Counted from the stretch's first letter, positions 46,576 to 57,725 are shown. The stretch: DNA of 64,000 bases from Xanthostigma xanthostigma (GCA_963575645.1 OY754464.1:79458948-79522947), one strand, 5' to 3'. Translations and numbers: made by a program. Notes: a model not told the origin generated them from the letters alone.

Positions 46576-46641
46576 TCTAACATATTATAATCTGTGTCAT
46601 CATCAAATAACAGATGAGGGTATATATTTCTAATACCGGAT

Positions 46642-46722
46642 GAGACTATATAAAACCTCCATAAGCGAAAAAGTAAATCGTGGTCCCTTGAAGTCTTGCC
46701 GATCAAGGTTCGACTGTATATA
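46642..46722. mobile_element. Small pogo-like remnant
   Basis: Reading inward from the right: TACAGTCGAACCTTGATCGG. The left has AAAACCTCCATAAGCGAAAA. It has pogo-type ends with little between. Confidence 0.45.
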
Positions 46723-47129
46723 TTAATGCGGCCGTAGTACTTTACTTTACGTTATATGTAGGAAGTTATCCGTCTCGTGCATCATATTGTATGTATAATA
46801 CATTAAGTAGTGCCTCTAATAATGTCCGTTGTCTATATTATTATGACGCAGGAGAGGTAGCAGAACGTAGTTACAGAGATAATTTCAGAACATACTGTAT
46901 TAATGGACATCCACCCGGGGGTTTCCCCTAGGTCGTATATTTTACGTCCATTAACACAGAGGCGTATAATCTGTAGCCATGTTTTATAACAACATAACAT
47001 GTTCCTCCATACTTGCTCCAAAACTCCAGTTCGTCAATTGCACTCCAAAGCCAAAATAATCATCTTTACTTTAGATTACCTAGACGGTCGACAAAAAAAG
47101 TCATAAGTTTCTAGTTAAGTAATAAAATA
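46723..47129. other. Unassigned region
   Basis: Nothing recognised. Confidence 0.35.
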
Positions 47130-47821
47130 TTAAAGAAGAAGGTTGATGCGTTACAGTCCCAATCAAAAGTAAGTCAAATTCTAAATCGGAACTTTTCCGA
47201 ATAAATTTTTACAAAAGGTTATAACTCGATGGTACCAATAAATTATTGTCATAAAGGCATAAATAAATCATTTTTTTTTATTATTAATTTTAGTATTTTA
47301 CTTTTGAATTTTTTGTACAGTTAGGTTAGAAAAAATAAATTTGTGTAAATATCTGTATTTTACAATTTTTTGCAGTAAATAATTAAAAAAAGAAATTAGA
47401 AGTAATGAAAATTAAAATTAAATCATTAAAAAGTTGAAAATTCAGTTAAAATTGTCAAGAATAAAAGTCCAAAATCAAAAATTGCTAAGGTTTAATAATT
47501 TTTTTCATTGATTAAAAGTCTCCTAATTAAATTGGAAAATATTTTAAAATATTTGTAAGACATCGATGCTTTACCCAGTTAGTTTTCGGAACTGTTGACA
47601 TTATTTGGTTATTTGCAAAAAATTAAAATGTACCTACAGTTTGCATGCTAGGTTGACATATTTTCTATAAGACTACATGTTAAAGTTTTTTTAATTTTTA
47701 ACTTTATAAATCTCCTAATGATTTTAGAATTTTACAGAAAATTTTGTCATATTATCTATTAAAAAAAAACGTTATTTCAGATTTTTTTCATTATCTTCGT
47801 TTAACGCCTCAACCTCCTTAA
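47130..47821 (+). mobile_element. TTAA-flanked TIR element (copy 3)
   Basis: TTAA at 47,130 and at 47,818-47,821. Ends GAAGGTTGATGCGTTACAG and GCCTCAACCTCC. The body matches copies 1 and 2. Confidence 0.8.
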
Positions 47822-48139
47822 TAACGTGCAAAATACGTATATAGTCAGAGTGCCCGTTGGCAAAAATTTTACTGCCACATCTCTCCAAACTTTGTATATG
47901 GCTTCATTAGGCCTAGTCTGACACCTATTTCCTCTATGACTTTTCTTGATTTTGGGGCGTTTTCCCTCTAAATTTTCCGAAAGATGCCGTTTTGACGACA
48001 TGTAAAAACTTACTGTTTGTTTTTTTAATTGGATAGCTTAAAAACTTCAACCAAAACGCTAAAATAATGTTCTCTGACAAATACCATGAACCATTTAAAA
48101 TGTCTGACATCTCAAATATGTCGACATATTCGAGGCGTC
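47822..48139. other. Unassigned region
   Basis: Nothing recognised. Confidence 0.35.
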
Positions 48140-48384
48140 AGACATTTCGAAATAATCCCTACAAGCCATTTCGGTTATATATTATCCCTACATAACTTGA
48201 AAAAATTAATTGAACCTCTGTATCTCGAACATAGCAATGTTTGATTTCACAAGCTTTACAAAAAAATAGAATGGATCTTAACCTCTACTAGTCGAATATA
48301 AAATCCGCCGAAGTGGAAATCCTTCTTAAGTCGAAAACTACAATTTTTTGGCGTCTTCCCTTCAACTTGCAGAGGTTCTACTGT
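48140..48384 (-). mobile_element. Pogo/Tigger-like end
   Basis: Reading inward from 48,384: TACAGTAGAACCTCTGCAAG. Repeated TCGAA/TCGAC text and TACAAGCCATTTCGG are shared with 36,752-36,915. Confidence 0.55.
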
Positions 48385-48865
48385 AGTAACTAAATTGATG
48401 CCAACCTCAAAACTTTATTATTTTTCGCTTTTTAGTAGTACCCAATCCGATGTCCGGAATGTTTCGTTGCCTCATCCGGCATTGTATTATGTTGTTAGTA
48501 GGCATTACCCACAGTAGACATATCGCGGCGGTAGCTACCTCACGTATTCATATAGGTAACTAACTGAACGCAGGTGGCGGGGGGAGGGGGCCTGGTAGGC
48601 GGGGGGGTAGAAGAAGGCTGTCCGTAAAATTAATTAATGAAACATTATTAGTGCGTAAATTAATATAGGGAACACTAAAGAAGAGCCAACGCAACATTAT
48701 CATTATTATTATTATGTGTCTGTAAATTTCATATTCCAAGAAATGTTTCATTGTGGATACTGCGTCTGGGGGTGAAACAATGCCGTCTCTCACCAGTGAC
48801 GTACGCTTCTTTAGACATTAATGAATGTCGTTTTTAGCGCGGAGATTTCTACAAACGTTAAAACA
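48385..48865. other. Unassigned, G-run near 48,570
   Basis: GGCGGGGGGAGGGGGCCTGG and GGCGGGGGGGTAG at 48,575-48,610 could form a G-quadruplex. No gene. Confidence 0.35.
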
Positions 48866-49374
48866 CACCGAACACTATTAAAGATAGAAGTTAGTAATCT
48901 TGGAACAAATATAAATAAAATTTACTTTCAATTTACCAAGCAAATTAGCAGGTAGAAAAGTTAATTGAATATTTTGACTTCAACCAAAAATCCGACCGAT
49001 GGCGTTAGTGTAAGCGTCAAAAAAAAAAGTTTCACAAAATAATGCTCTATCACTGATCACACAATAGCACTCAAAACGTCCACTAACTTTAATGTTTTAC
49101 AACTGCAGTACACTTCACAAAAGTTTAATAAATTACCCATTAATAATTTCACAAGAGCAAACTGTAGATATAATACTACTATGATTTATATGGCGGCTAT
49201 TATTATTTTATCAGGCGAATAAATATTTATACCCTGGAAATAAGACAGAATAGATTTATACCTGAAGTAAACATAATTATAGTTGGTGAATTGAATTATC
49301 GCTATTTATTCGGAGGAATAGTTACCTGAAGAACAAATAACCGAATAAATAACTATTTGGTGAATATGGCCATA
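48866..49374 (-). mobile_element. TIR element, family K (copy 2)
   Basis: Reverse of 16,190-16,734. The left end is CACCGAACACTATTAAAG and the right end GGTGAATATGGCCATA. Confidence 0.7.
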
Positions 49375-49948
49375 AATGCAATAAAAAGATACGATATTGC
49401 AAATACCGCTAAATTAGCGGTATGTGCTTTATTATCGCTTTGAGCATCAGAGCTGACTTTCGTTCATATAAGAAGTTATATCTAAGTTAATTTCACACGA
49501 AATCCATTCAAATTGAAGCTTTTTGAAAAGAGGAGATTCTGATCTATAAAACAGAACCATTTTTAAATCAATTCGAGTTCATAAATACTATTAAAATTGT
49601 AATTGAAAGTTACAAACAGCAGTTGTCGGTTGGTCTGTACGTATGTACGGATGTACGTATGTACGTACGTCACGACTCTACAGATCGCAATTTTGGTCGG
49701 ATTGCCTTGGGTTATATTTTATTCACTTTGTTTACTATCAGACCAGAACCCTATTTAAATTCACATAAATGTGTTCAGTAGTTTAATTTTTATAAACAGT
49801 TTTATTTTATTATTTTTGACAGCTAATAGTTAAAATAAAAAACCTTAAAAAAACAAAAAAATATCTATTACTGTTATTGTAATGTAGTGTATTACGTAGA
49901 ATAACTGCTCCACTTCTATACCATAATAACAACGCAAGCTGGGATATC
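49375..49948. other. Unassigned, with GTAC/GTAT simple repeat
   Basis: 49,637-49,672 is a GTACGTATGTACG-type simple run. The rest is unassigned. Confidence 0.4.
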
Positions 49949-50018
49949 AGAATGGCCGAGTGGTTAAACGCGTAGTCCAGTAATAGCAAGGTGCCGAGTT
50001 CGATTCCCGCTGACACCA
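49949..50018 (+). pseudogene. tRNA-like sequence (Leu/Ser-type D arm) with CCA at the end
   Basis: ATGGCCGAGTGGTTAAACGC is a box A of the Leu/Ser kind, and GAGTTCGATTC is a box B. The acceptor arms pair at about 5 of 7 positions, and the sequence ends ACACCA, then poly-T a few bases on. The anticodon arm is poorly formed. It may be a retroposed tRNA or a decayed gene. Confidence 0.5.
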
Positions 50019-50186
50019 AGTAATATTTTTTTTTCTATTCCATTTTATTTTTATTTTTTTTCCTATTTTTTTAATTGTTTTTTTTTTAAATCTATTTTCT
50101 CAATTTTTTTTCATTATAATATGTACAGTGGAAAACTTGCGGGATGTGCACTTTTGGTTTTGCCAACTATTTAAATATATAATTAA

Positions 50187-50580
50187 CTAGCGGTCCCGTC
50201 CGGTTTCACCCGGGTGTAAAAGAACGAATGGGGAAAGGAGGAACATGAGTACACACATTCATTACATTCATTACCGAGATGAATGCTGTGTCCAAATTTC
50301 ATGATGATCGGAGTTACCGTTCAAAAGCTTTTGTTGATAAAAAGCAGTATTTATACTTTTTTAAACTAATAATTTTTTTTAATTAATTAAAATAAATCTA
50401 AAGCAATGTAGAAAATAAAAAAAAAAATATTTTCGACCAACGTGGGGCTCGAACCCACGACCCTGATATTGACAGTCACACGCTCTACCGATTGAGTCAT
50501 CCGACGTTGTTTACTCTCAACGCTAATATGAGTACATTTAGTTAGTGAATTTCACCTGAATAGAAGCTTATTTTCTAAAA
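50187..50580 (-). mobile_element. Lep1-type Helitron with tRNA-like cassette (copy C), 5' end lost
   Basis: CTAG at 50,187 follows A, then CCGGTTTCACCCGGGTG, the reverse of the hairpin. The cassette follows (GCAGTATTTATAC, poly-A, tRNA-like, TTAGTGAATTTCACCTG). The 5' half of the Helitron is missing. Confidence 0.8.
50433..50507 (-). pseudogene. tRNA-like sequence, Lys-type frame with GTC
   Basis: On the minus strand: GACTCAATCGGTAGAGC, loop CTGTCAA, then GTGGGTTCGAGCCCCAC, a perfect 5-bp T stem. It is a close relative of 46,225-46,298 and better preserved in the T arm. Confidence 0.7.
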
Positions 50581-51218
50581 ATTAATTAAAAAAACATTTT
50601 CTAGTGGAGCAAATTGTGAATCTAAACCATTCTCGAATCCCCTTGAACACACACAAAAAATTTCATCAAAATCGATCCAGTCGTTTAGGAGGAGTTCAGT
50701 TACATACACACGGACAGAAGAAATTGGTTCTTGTTATATTATGTGCGCCTTTGATATTTTGAAAAACCGACAGTGGTGCCATTCTACGGTATTATATTAA
50801 ATTGTTATTGCGGAATGGAACCCTCAAGTGTTTAGTTCTACTCGCATTCTATAGACGAGTGTAGTCAAGTTTTAATTTCAAAAATCAGATAGCTCAGCTA
50901 CTGAGTAAATATAGCTCCATCGTCGTTCGTTATTTATATTATATTATTAAGGTTACAAAACTTCGTACGCCGAGGTCGGCCGAACTTTTCTTGTTAAATT
51001 TATACACAAAGAAAATATTTCGCTGCGATTTCAAGGAAAATTTCGTCCCACAAACTTCCACTGCGCATACTTCATAAAATATGACAAATAAAACGCCGCG
51101 TAAACGACATCTCCGGCCGGTCTCGGATATTCTTAAGTTCGAACTATGCTCTTTAAACAATGCGACTTTTAAGAACACCCATTAACCGGGCCTAGTACCA
51201 ACTAAACTATATAAGTAA
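50581..51218. other. Repeat fragment and unassigned
   Basis: 50,640-50,730 (TTCATCAAAATCGATCCAGT, CACACGGACAGAAGAA) has the style of a retroposon 3' region. The rest, including the open frame at 50,939-51,178 (-), is unassigned. Confidence 0.4.
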
Positions 51219-51799
51219 CTAGTGTGACCTGTGCGAATTATTCGCACTAAATAAGTATAATAATTATCACTTTACAAAATTATTTTTTAAATATGATTGC
51301 AGGTATTCAATTCGTTTCTAATTTTGCACACTGCTTATAACGTTCTTCTTTTTGTTGTATTACAATATGAAGCTCAGATGACAGATCGAAGAAATATTTT
51401 ACTAAAATTGTCATATAGAGGCGCAAGTAGCAAAAGCGTTGAGCTAAGCCGTCAGATGGCATCATGCAGAATTGCTGTGACGTTGTTCAGCGTTGCTTGC
51501 TGTTTCAAAATTAAAGCCGTCAGATGGCAGTATGCAGTATTGTGTCTGTTGTATAACAATATGAAGGTCAGATGACAGATCGAAGTGTTGGCGTTGTTTC
51601 AAAATTAATGCCGTCAGATGGCAGACGTTGTTCAACGTTGTTGTATTTTAATTAATTTACAAAAACAAAAGCAATAATAGATGTCAGTAGAGCAAGCAAT
51701 TATCTGTAAAATGATATATAATTTATGTGGAGAAATTGTGAGGTTTTTTGTTAAAAAGGGAGGCAAACATCTTAAACCTTAGCGTATTAATATATATGA
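51219..51799 (-). mobile_element. Non-autonomous Helitron, family B (copy 4, complete)
   Basis: 581 bp. CTAG (51,219-51,222) after A, then the stem GTGCGAATTATTCGCAC. On the far side, the reverse of the 5' TC at 51,798-51,799 is followed by T. The body is uninterrupted and includes the part displaced in copy 3. Confidence 0.9.
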
Positions 51800-51860
51800 T
51801 TAATCTGACATATAGGTGTCGAAACATTGCATCAATCGCTTCTAGTAAACATAACCTAAC

Positions 51861-51919
51861 ACCGAACATGGTGGCGTAGTGGTGAGAGCACTCGCATTCG
51901 GGAGATACCGGGTTCTAAG
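51861..51919 (+). mobile_element. tRNA-derived SINE, head fragment
   Basis: ACCGAACATGGTGGCGTAGT, then GGTGAGAGCA, and a short GGGAGATACCGGGTTC. An 8-9-base gap removes part of the anticodon arm. Confidence 0.7.
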
Positions 51920-52956
51920 CGACAAAAGAAGTTTTACTTTAAAAACCCGAAAACCTTCGTAAGAAAATACAAATACAGACATTTCATTTACGATTTTATA
52001 TTTCAGTTATGCTATTTGTAATATTCGCTTCTTGTGTTATTGACAATGTTTTTTTTTGCGACGTGAAATTGTAAATAAAATTTAAAAAATAGGTACTTAC
52101 ACATTTAAACCGCAAAAAAAGAATGATTAATTATCGAGATAAAATTAGCCTTTACCTGAAACAAAAGAGAGAAGCAATTAATATAAAATACGTAATCCAT
52201 GTGTGGCAACATAATCCTACATAAGTTTACTCTAAAAGTCCTAAAGGTCGGTTTACACAGTTAAAAATACTTTTGACAATGTGTTACATAAAAACGAATT
52301 TAAAAATTTGCAAAATGTTTTTATTCCGTCTCCGAAATTCGATTAATAAACACTGATATATACGCAAGCCATTGTTTAAAGGACCTTTGAAGTCGGTTTT
52401 TTGTTAATAACAAATGGAATTTTTGTCGGCGAAAAAAAAAGTCTTTATCAGAATATTTTTCCGAGTCGAATAAGCTATTGCTCATATTTTTTGGAGACTT
52501 GGATCCATTTTTTTCATAAAACTCACTTCTCGACTAGACTAACACGGAAAATGTGCCAGGGATCCCGTATTTTGTAGTCACGTCACTGTCCCATCAAAGA
52601 ATCGATTGTCTGCATGATTTTATTGCAGAACACGCTGCGGGGGAACGGAATATCGCATGACGGCGAATAAAAATAAGTCTTGAATAGCTAAAATGACAAA
52701 CTAGCGATGAATATGAAAACCGTTTCACGACAGAAAGCATTTTTAAAATTATAATAAGCACGTGTCTTTGTTCTTTGCACGACATGACAGCATGTCGATT
52801 TTCAGTTAACGTTTAAATGTGTATTACGAAGAAATCAAGGTTGTGAAAAACATACCTACAAGAGTTGGGGAATAGCTTCACGGTGACCAGCCGTCCAAAA
52901 TGATCACTGTGACCTGACAAGAGGTAACTTACGTTCCAAAGTAACGTATATTGTAC
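51920..52956. other. Unassigned region
   Basis: No element or gene recognised. It ends in the four bases GTAC that form the target duplication of the LTR. Confidence 0.35.
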
Positions 52957-53479
52957 TGTTGCGTGCCCCCTGTTGGGACGACTATGGGCTCTGTAGAATC
53001 TTCTAGCAACAACAACAATGGAAAACAGGTAGAATTGCCTGGAGAAGGCAATACATGTGAAGAAAGGGAGATGCTTCTAGAACATTCGACAGACGGGGGA
53101 CAAAGCTATAAATTGCGAGCGGAATGATTGGCAAGCGTCAGTCAGTCAGTTAGTTAGTTGTTCGTGAGTTCATGTGCTCTGGCGTTGCGACATAAATAAT
53201 TCAGTTATACTGTGAAGATAAATAAACGTTTGTGTGTGTAAACCATTGAGTGCAATTATATAAATCTGGTTTTATATAAATAACTTTTTGTAAATAGTCG
53301 TGTGAATCTAGTTAATATACAAGTGTGAATAAGTGTACTCGATAAACTTTGTTGTGTTTGTGTGTTGTAAATATTTTGTGTACATAATTTAGTGACTCTA
53401 TATTATCTGTTACTTAGTCTTTTATTTTATTATTTGGAACTGTCGTTACTTTTATACGGACTAGAACAGTTTTGTTACA
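52957..53479 (+). mobile_element. Solo LTR of an LTR retrotransposon
   Basis: It starts TGTTGCGTGCCCCCTGTTGG and ends GAACAGTTTTGTTACA, so TGT...ACA. GTAC lies directly outside both ends (52,953-52,956 and 53,480-53,483), a 4-bp target duplication. Inside are a core promoter (53,107-53,171) and an AATAAA near 53,221, which fits U3, R and U5. No primer binding site or gag/pol adjoins it, so it is a solo LTR. Gypsy-type is likely from the 4-bp duplication, but not proven. Because GTAC is palindromic, the duplication is slightly weaker evidence. Confidence 0.75.
53107..53171 (+). promoter_or_regulatory. Core promoter in the solo LTR: TATA box, initiator, DPE
   Basis: TATAAAT at 53,107; initiator TCAGTC at 53,138-53,143 with its A (taken as +1) at 53,140; AGTTC at 53,167-53,171, exactly +28 to +32, fitting the DPE consensus RGWYV. 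The TATA to +1 distance is about 31-33 bp. The initiator is part of a TCAGTCAGTCAGTT run, so the exact start may vary. Confidence 0.65.
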
Positions 53480-53483
53480 GTAC

Positions 53484-54489
53484 CATGTCGCCGCAATCAC
53501 GACGGTCGCTCCAAGCGAGTAGCCGACGCAACGTACGATCGAGTGTTTGCTCGGTCGGAATCGACGTGACAAAGTCACTGTGATTTTTGTGTAACTGGAA
53601 TAACAGTCACTGTGATCACATAGCAATGACTGTTTTCATGTCTACACGCTTGTTTTCGCCCCTGGAAAACTCTTTTCGGGTCGAACGTGACGCCATCCTA
53701 CGGAATGCTTCTAAACTAAGTGGAAAGTGTGCCTAACCTACAACTAGGTGCCTCTGAAAAAATGAGCCTCCTTCAAAAAAAAAAAAAACATTACAGAGAG
53801 GGAAATAATAAATAAATAATAAATATTAGTATCGACAGAAAATTAATCTACCAAATTGATAAACGTCAGAAAAAAGTAGGGTTTCCCCATGCATAAGATC
53901 CCTCAAAGAGAATAATTTATACAATACCTAGAAATGAGGTAGGTATTTATATAGCGGTCGGTTTTTAGTAACCCCAAGTAGGATTTTAATAACAAAGTGA
54001 TAGCACGGTTACAACCCTGTTTCAGACGTTCGTGTATCGAGGTAGTTATCCTGTCCAGAAAGGCTATCATCGTCCTCCAAACACAGACTCACCCCGCCGC
54101 CCCTCGACGTCTCCTCCACCACCCACACAGTAGACAAACGAATATATCTGCATACATATTTCATGTATGTGTATTGACAACTGTTATTCAATGTCCGAGC
54201 AGGCGTGGCAAACAAACTTCAAAATAGGGAGCACTGTCGACTTTTTGGGTCCAGTATGATAACTCAACGTGCCCAAATGTTGACTTTGAACACTAAATTT
54301 TAACATTCCAAAAGAAAAAAACTTTGCGGATTATTTACAATTTTTTTCAAAAATAAGTAAAAAAAAATGGAACTACTTTTCGTCTTTCACTGACATTTTG
54401 TGAATCTAACCAATCAAAAATCACATATACACGTCATAGCAACTGGTGTAGAATTACTGTATTACTATCTCACTTTGTAAATATACACG
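53484..54489. other. Unassigned region
   Basis: A poly-A run (53,776) beside AATAAATAAATAA could mark an old retroposon tail. Open frames on both strands at 53,997-54,227 have no recognised domain. Confidence 0.35.
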
Positions 54490-55075
54490 ACCCTGTAATT
54501 GTTTTATTAAAACAGCTCTCCTCTTTTCACTGCGCAAAAAAAAAAACGCCATCGCATCAACACGACCCCGTAATTGTTTTTTTAGAAAACTCCCCCTAAA
54601 CGCCCTCCCCTTTTACTGCGTAAAAAAAACGCCATCGCATCGACACGACCCCGTAATTGTTTTTTCAAGAACTCCCCACAAACGTTCTCCTCTTTTCACT
54701 GCGCGCAAAAAAAACGCCATCGCATTGACACCACCTCGTAATTGTTTTTTTAAAGAGATCCCCTAAACGCTCTCCTCTTTTCACTGTGCAAAAAAACACC
54801 ATCGCATCGACACGACCCCGTAATTGTTTTTTCAAGAAATCCCCCCAAACGTTCTCTTTTCACTGCGCGCAAAAAAACGCCATCGCATTGACACCACCCC
54901 GTAATTGTTTTTTTAAAGAGATCCCCCAAACGCTCTCCTCTTTTCACTGTGCAAAAAAACACCATCGCATCGACACGACCCCGTAACTGTTTTTTAAAGA
55001 TCTCCCCCAAACGCCCTCCTTTTTTCAATGTGCAAAAAAACACCATCGAATCGACAAGAGCTCCCCCCAAATATC
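54490..55075. repeat. Minisatellite, 81-85-bp unit, about 7 copies
   Basis: GCCATCGCAT or CACCATCGCAT recurs at 54,547, 54,630, 54,715, 54,797, 54,878, 54,960 and 55,041. The unit is ACACGACCCCGTAATTGTTT, then a C- and T-rich half with TCTCCTCTTTTCACTG and an A-run. The 106-codon minus-strand frame (54,750-55,070) simply reads through the repeats. Confidence 0.9.
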
Positions 55076-55655
55076 ATAACATTTTTTATAGTACTTCGCC
55101 TATGATTTCAACTGACTTGTTTAAGATGTTCGCTGCCTTAACGTAGTAACCATTATTTAGTTGTTATAATACCTTGCGTTTGAAGCTCATCGAATATAAT
55201 TATTGTCAAAATATTTAATCGCTGTCAAATTATTTTTTTTATTTGCAAATAGTTAGTCGCCCTTTAAGTTGTTAGTCGTCTGGAAAATTATTTCCCAATA
55301 AATAACACATAAATATATTATTAATTTAGTTTCGTATCGAATTCTGTTCGCTTTTGAGGGCAAAGGTTGAACGAACCTAGTTCGGAATTTTCCAGACTTT
55401 TATGAGAACACACGCAGACGTACTGTCAGTACTACCGTACTATATAGAGAATATAGTACGTAGGTATATAGTACTATATAGTATGGAGTTTGAAAACGGA
55501 TACAGCGCTGCACGAACTCACGAATTATTGATAAGAAAATGGGTGGCGGAGGTCTAACTTTGAAAAGTCTTAAACTCGGCTTCAGAACGCCGTCGTGTCG
55601 CCATGAAAAGTCGACCAGATGTGACATATCGCTCAAACTATTATCATTTTCTACT
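55076..55655. other. Unassigned, with TAGTAC-type low complexity
   Basis: 55,436-55,486 consists of ATAGTAC/GTACTAT text. Otherwise nothing recognised. Confidence 0.4.
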
Positions 55656-55916
55656 CTCTAAACATGAATTAGTGACATTTTCACTAATTGCGTAAGTTGA
55701 TAATTAATCAGTGATTTACACAACAAATTAATGAATTCTCACTAATAAATTTACTCTCTAAAACTGAAAGAGTGACTATTCCGGAATAGTGAATTCAAGT
55801 AAAATTCACTGTCAGAATAGTGAAACCCCTAATTTTATACGGGTCGCTTGTGGCGCCTCTACACAATTACTATAGATACTTATTATTATTCATGTAGATT
55901 GTAGAATGTATAAGAA

Positions 55917-56648
55917 TAGAATAGAATATATTTTGTCAATAGAAATGAGTACATTTATTTGACATGTCAAAAAAAAGAAGCTTAAAGCTATAAGTTTAAA
56001 AATTCTGGTATAGTGTAAAATTCGTTCTTAATTAAAAATTCTTTAAGAGTATTCGTCCCAGCAAACACCCCCTGCACTCTTCATCTCAAATCTTTTCCTC
56101 TCGCCTAAAAACGGTTCGCGTTCTCCCGACGCTATTTTTAAAGCTAGAGGGTTCTGGTAAACGCCAAATGAAAGACAAAGAATCAGACTACAGATCCTTC
56201 AGGCGAATTTTTTGAAAAAAAAATCCTGAAAAAACTTACAACCTTTTGAAAAAAATAATAAGTTACGTAATATTTCACACGTAGGCGAAACTGTTTTTCA
56301 AAAAATTCGCCTGAAGGATCTGTAGTCTGATTCTTTGTCTTTCATTTGGCGTTTACCAGAACCCTCTAGCTTTGAAAATAGCGTCGGGAGAGCGCGAACC
56401 GTTTTTAGGCGAGGGGAAAAGATTTGAGATGAAGGGTGCAGGGGGCATTTGCAGGGACGAATACTCTTAATTTTATTTTTGAAAGTCGCAAGAGAAGCTA
56501 GGTTTTTATATTCCGACGGCAATTTATTATAAGCTCGGATAGCAAAGTTATGAGGACTATTTAAAAAAACGTTTATGTGTCCTTTTGGTGTTACTAAAAG
56601 ATGACAGTTGCGGGTATCGTAATTGTGTATATTGTTGTATTGTAAGAT
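55917..56648 (-). mobile_element. 5'-truncated non-LTR retrotransposon
   Basis: Oriented on the minus strand. It begins abruptly inside ORF2 (about 56,648) and ends in a tail of TATTCTATTCTATTCTTAT type at 55,917-55,935, as expected from target-primed insertion. The target family H is known from the copy at 11,760. An inverted duplication of about 190 bp (56,030-56,220 against 56,295-56,483) lies across the end of the reading frame. Confidence 0.75.
56298..56648 (-). pseudogene. Non-LTR retrotransposon ORF2, C-terminal relic
   Basis: What it is: the extreme C-terminal end of a non-LTR retrotransposon polyprotein, downstream of the reverse transcriptase domain. In many such elements (Jockey/CR1/RTE-like) this tail holds an H-N/Y-x-TR motif, then S-x-x-x-x-A-I-x-x-Y-N-K-L-P, then F-K-x-K-I/L. 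Here, counting from the first Met of the open frame (56,684), NYDTR is at residues 21-25, AIRAYNKLP at about 48-56 and FKNKIKSI at 68-75. The first ~13 residues come from the target element, not the retrotransposon. No reverse transcriptase or endonuclease domain remains. The last ~45 residues (HPSSQIF ... RSFRRIF) fall in the inverted duplication. It cannot act alone. Confidence 0.75.
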
Positions 56649-57211
56649 CGTTCTATAGCAAGTTCCTTGTAAACCGATAAACAAACAAGTAATATCTATT
56701 ATTTATCAAGTCAATTAATTAGATTATTTTAATTATATTTTCATAGATTCAGAGTCAAGCATTGCGTGTATACTATTGTTTTTTTACCGGTTTTAAATTA
56801 TAGTCAATGATATAGGATCATAATTCATAACTAACAATAAATTAAGGTTATGTTTTTTTGACGCGATTCTTTAATTTGTGTTCAATACTTAATCGGCTTG
56901 TAAAAATATAAAAGTCAATTATACTAGTGAAAGTAACGAATGAATAAAGATTTAAAAAAATCTGTAATTAAAAAGTTGTTGATGCCAGATCCATTTAATG
57001 GTCTTTTATATAATTAGTGTATTTTTATATTCACTTATATAATTAGTGTATTTTTATATTCACTTATATAATTAATGAATTTTTATATTCACTATATTGT
57101 GAGTATTCGCCAATTCTGCGTGGTACGATTCTAGCATCGACAAATAGTGAATATGCACTTGTAATTAGTGAAAAATCATTGATTCATATTTAGAGAGAAC
57201 TAACATATAAA

Positions 57212-57725
57212 ATTGTAAAGATACCTCGATCTGTACGTTTGTACTATCATCATTCGAAAATGACTCAAAATATTTTCTACTGATACCCAAACTTAAAATA
57301 TATATGTCGTTAAAGAAGTTTCACTTCAAAAACTGTGGGACGTAACCATTTGACACGCCTTCATCTAAATGTTATTCTGAATCGAAGCGGAAAAGTAATA
57401 TGTTTGTATATAAAAAGACTTATACGACCTAATATTATGTTCGTAGCAATATTCTTATAGTGAACAACGTAGAACGACGACAGCGTTTCCCAATCTTTTT
57501 TCATTTCCGGCAGCGACAGACAACTCATAGGAAATTCAATATAATATTGTTTTTATTCCTGAAATACGTTTGGTTTCGCTACGTCCTACGTATATCGTCA
57601 TTCGAGGTCAAATTTTCCGTCTATGTTAATAAAACTAGCTGCGTTATATTTTTATTTCCAAAAAATCAACTAAAAATTTTAGTAACATTTAAAGTCACCC
57701 ACGACATTTTGATCCACGATCAACT
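57212..57725. other. Unassigned region
   Basis: A 115-codon open frame (57,460-57,807, +) runs into the next element and has no recognised domain. I do not call it. Confidence 0.3.

Larger units (their letters stand above)
45498..46641. mobile_element. Foldback element split by a Helitron
   Basis: The left arm 45,498-45,703 starts ATCCGGTATTAGAAATATAT. The right arm is 45,823-45,963 plus 46,576-46,641. Both arms share CGCACATGGGTTGCCTAG and AATCGATCC/ATAAAAATCGA. A Helitron (45,964-46,575) sits in the right arm at an A/T site, and the left arm shows the empty state. An end of the same family is at 63,615-63,689. Confidence 0.8.
55656..57211 (+). mobile_element. TTCACTA-rich TIR element, family H (copy 3), with retrotransposon inside
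   Basis: Starts ACTCTCTAAACATGAATTAG and ends GATTCATATTTAGAGAGA. The family text (GTCGCTTGTGGCGCCTCTAC, TGGTACGATTCTAGCATCGA) flanks a ~730-bp foreign piece at 55,917-56,648. Without it, the element is about 825 bp. Confidence 0.8.

Noticed and set aside
54750..55070. 106-codon minus-strand repeat protein
   Set aside because: It reads through an 82-bp minisatellite. Unit lengths vary (81-85), so the frame is kept only by chance over a few units.
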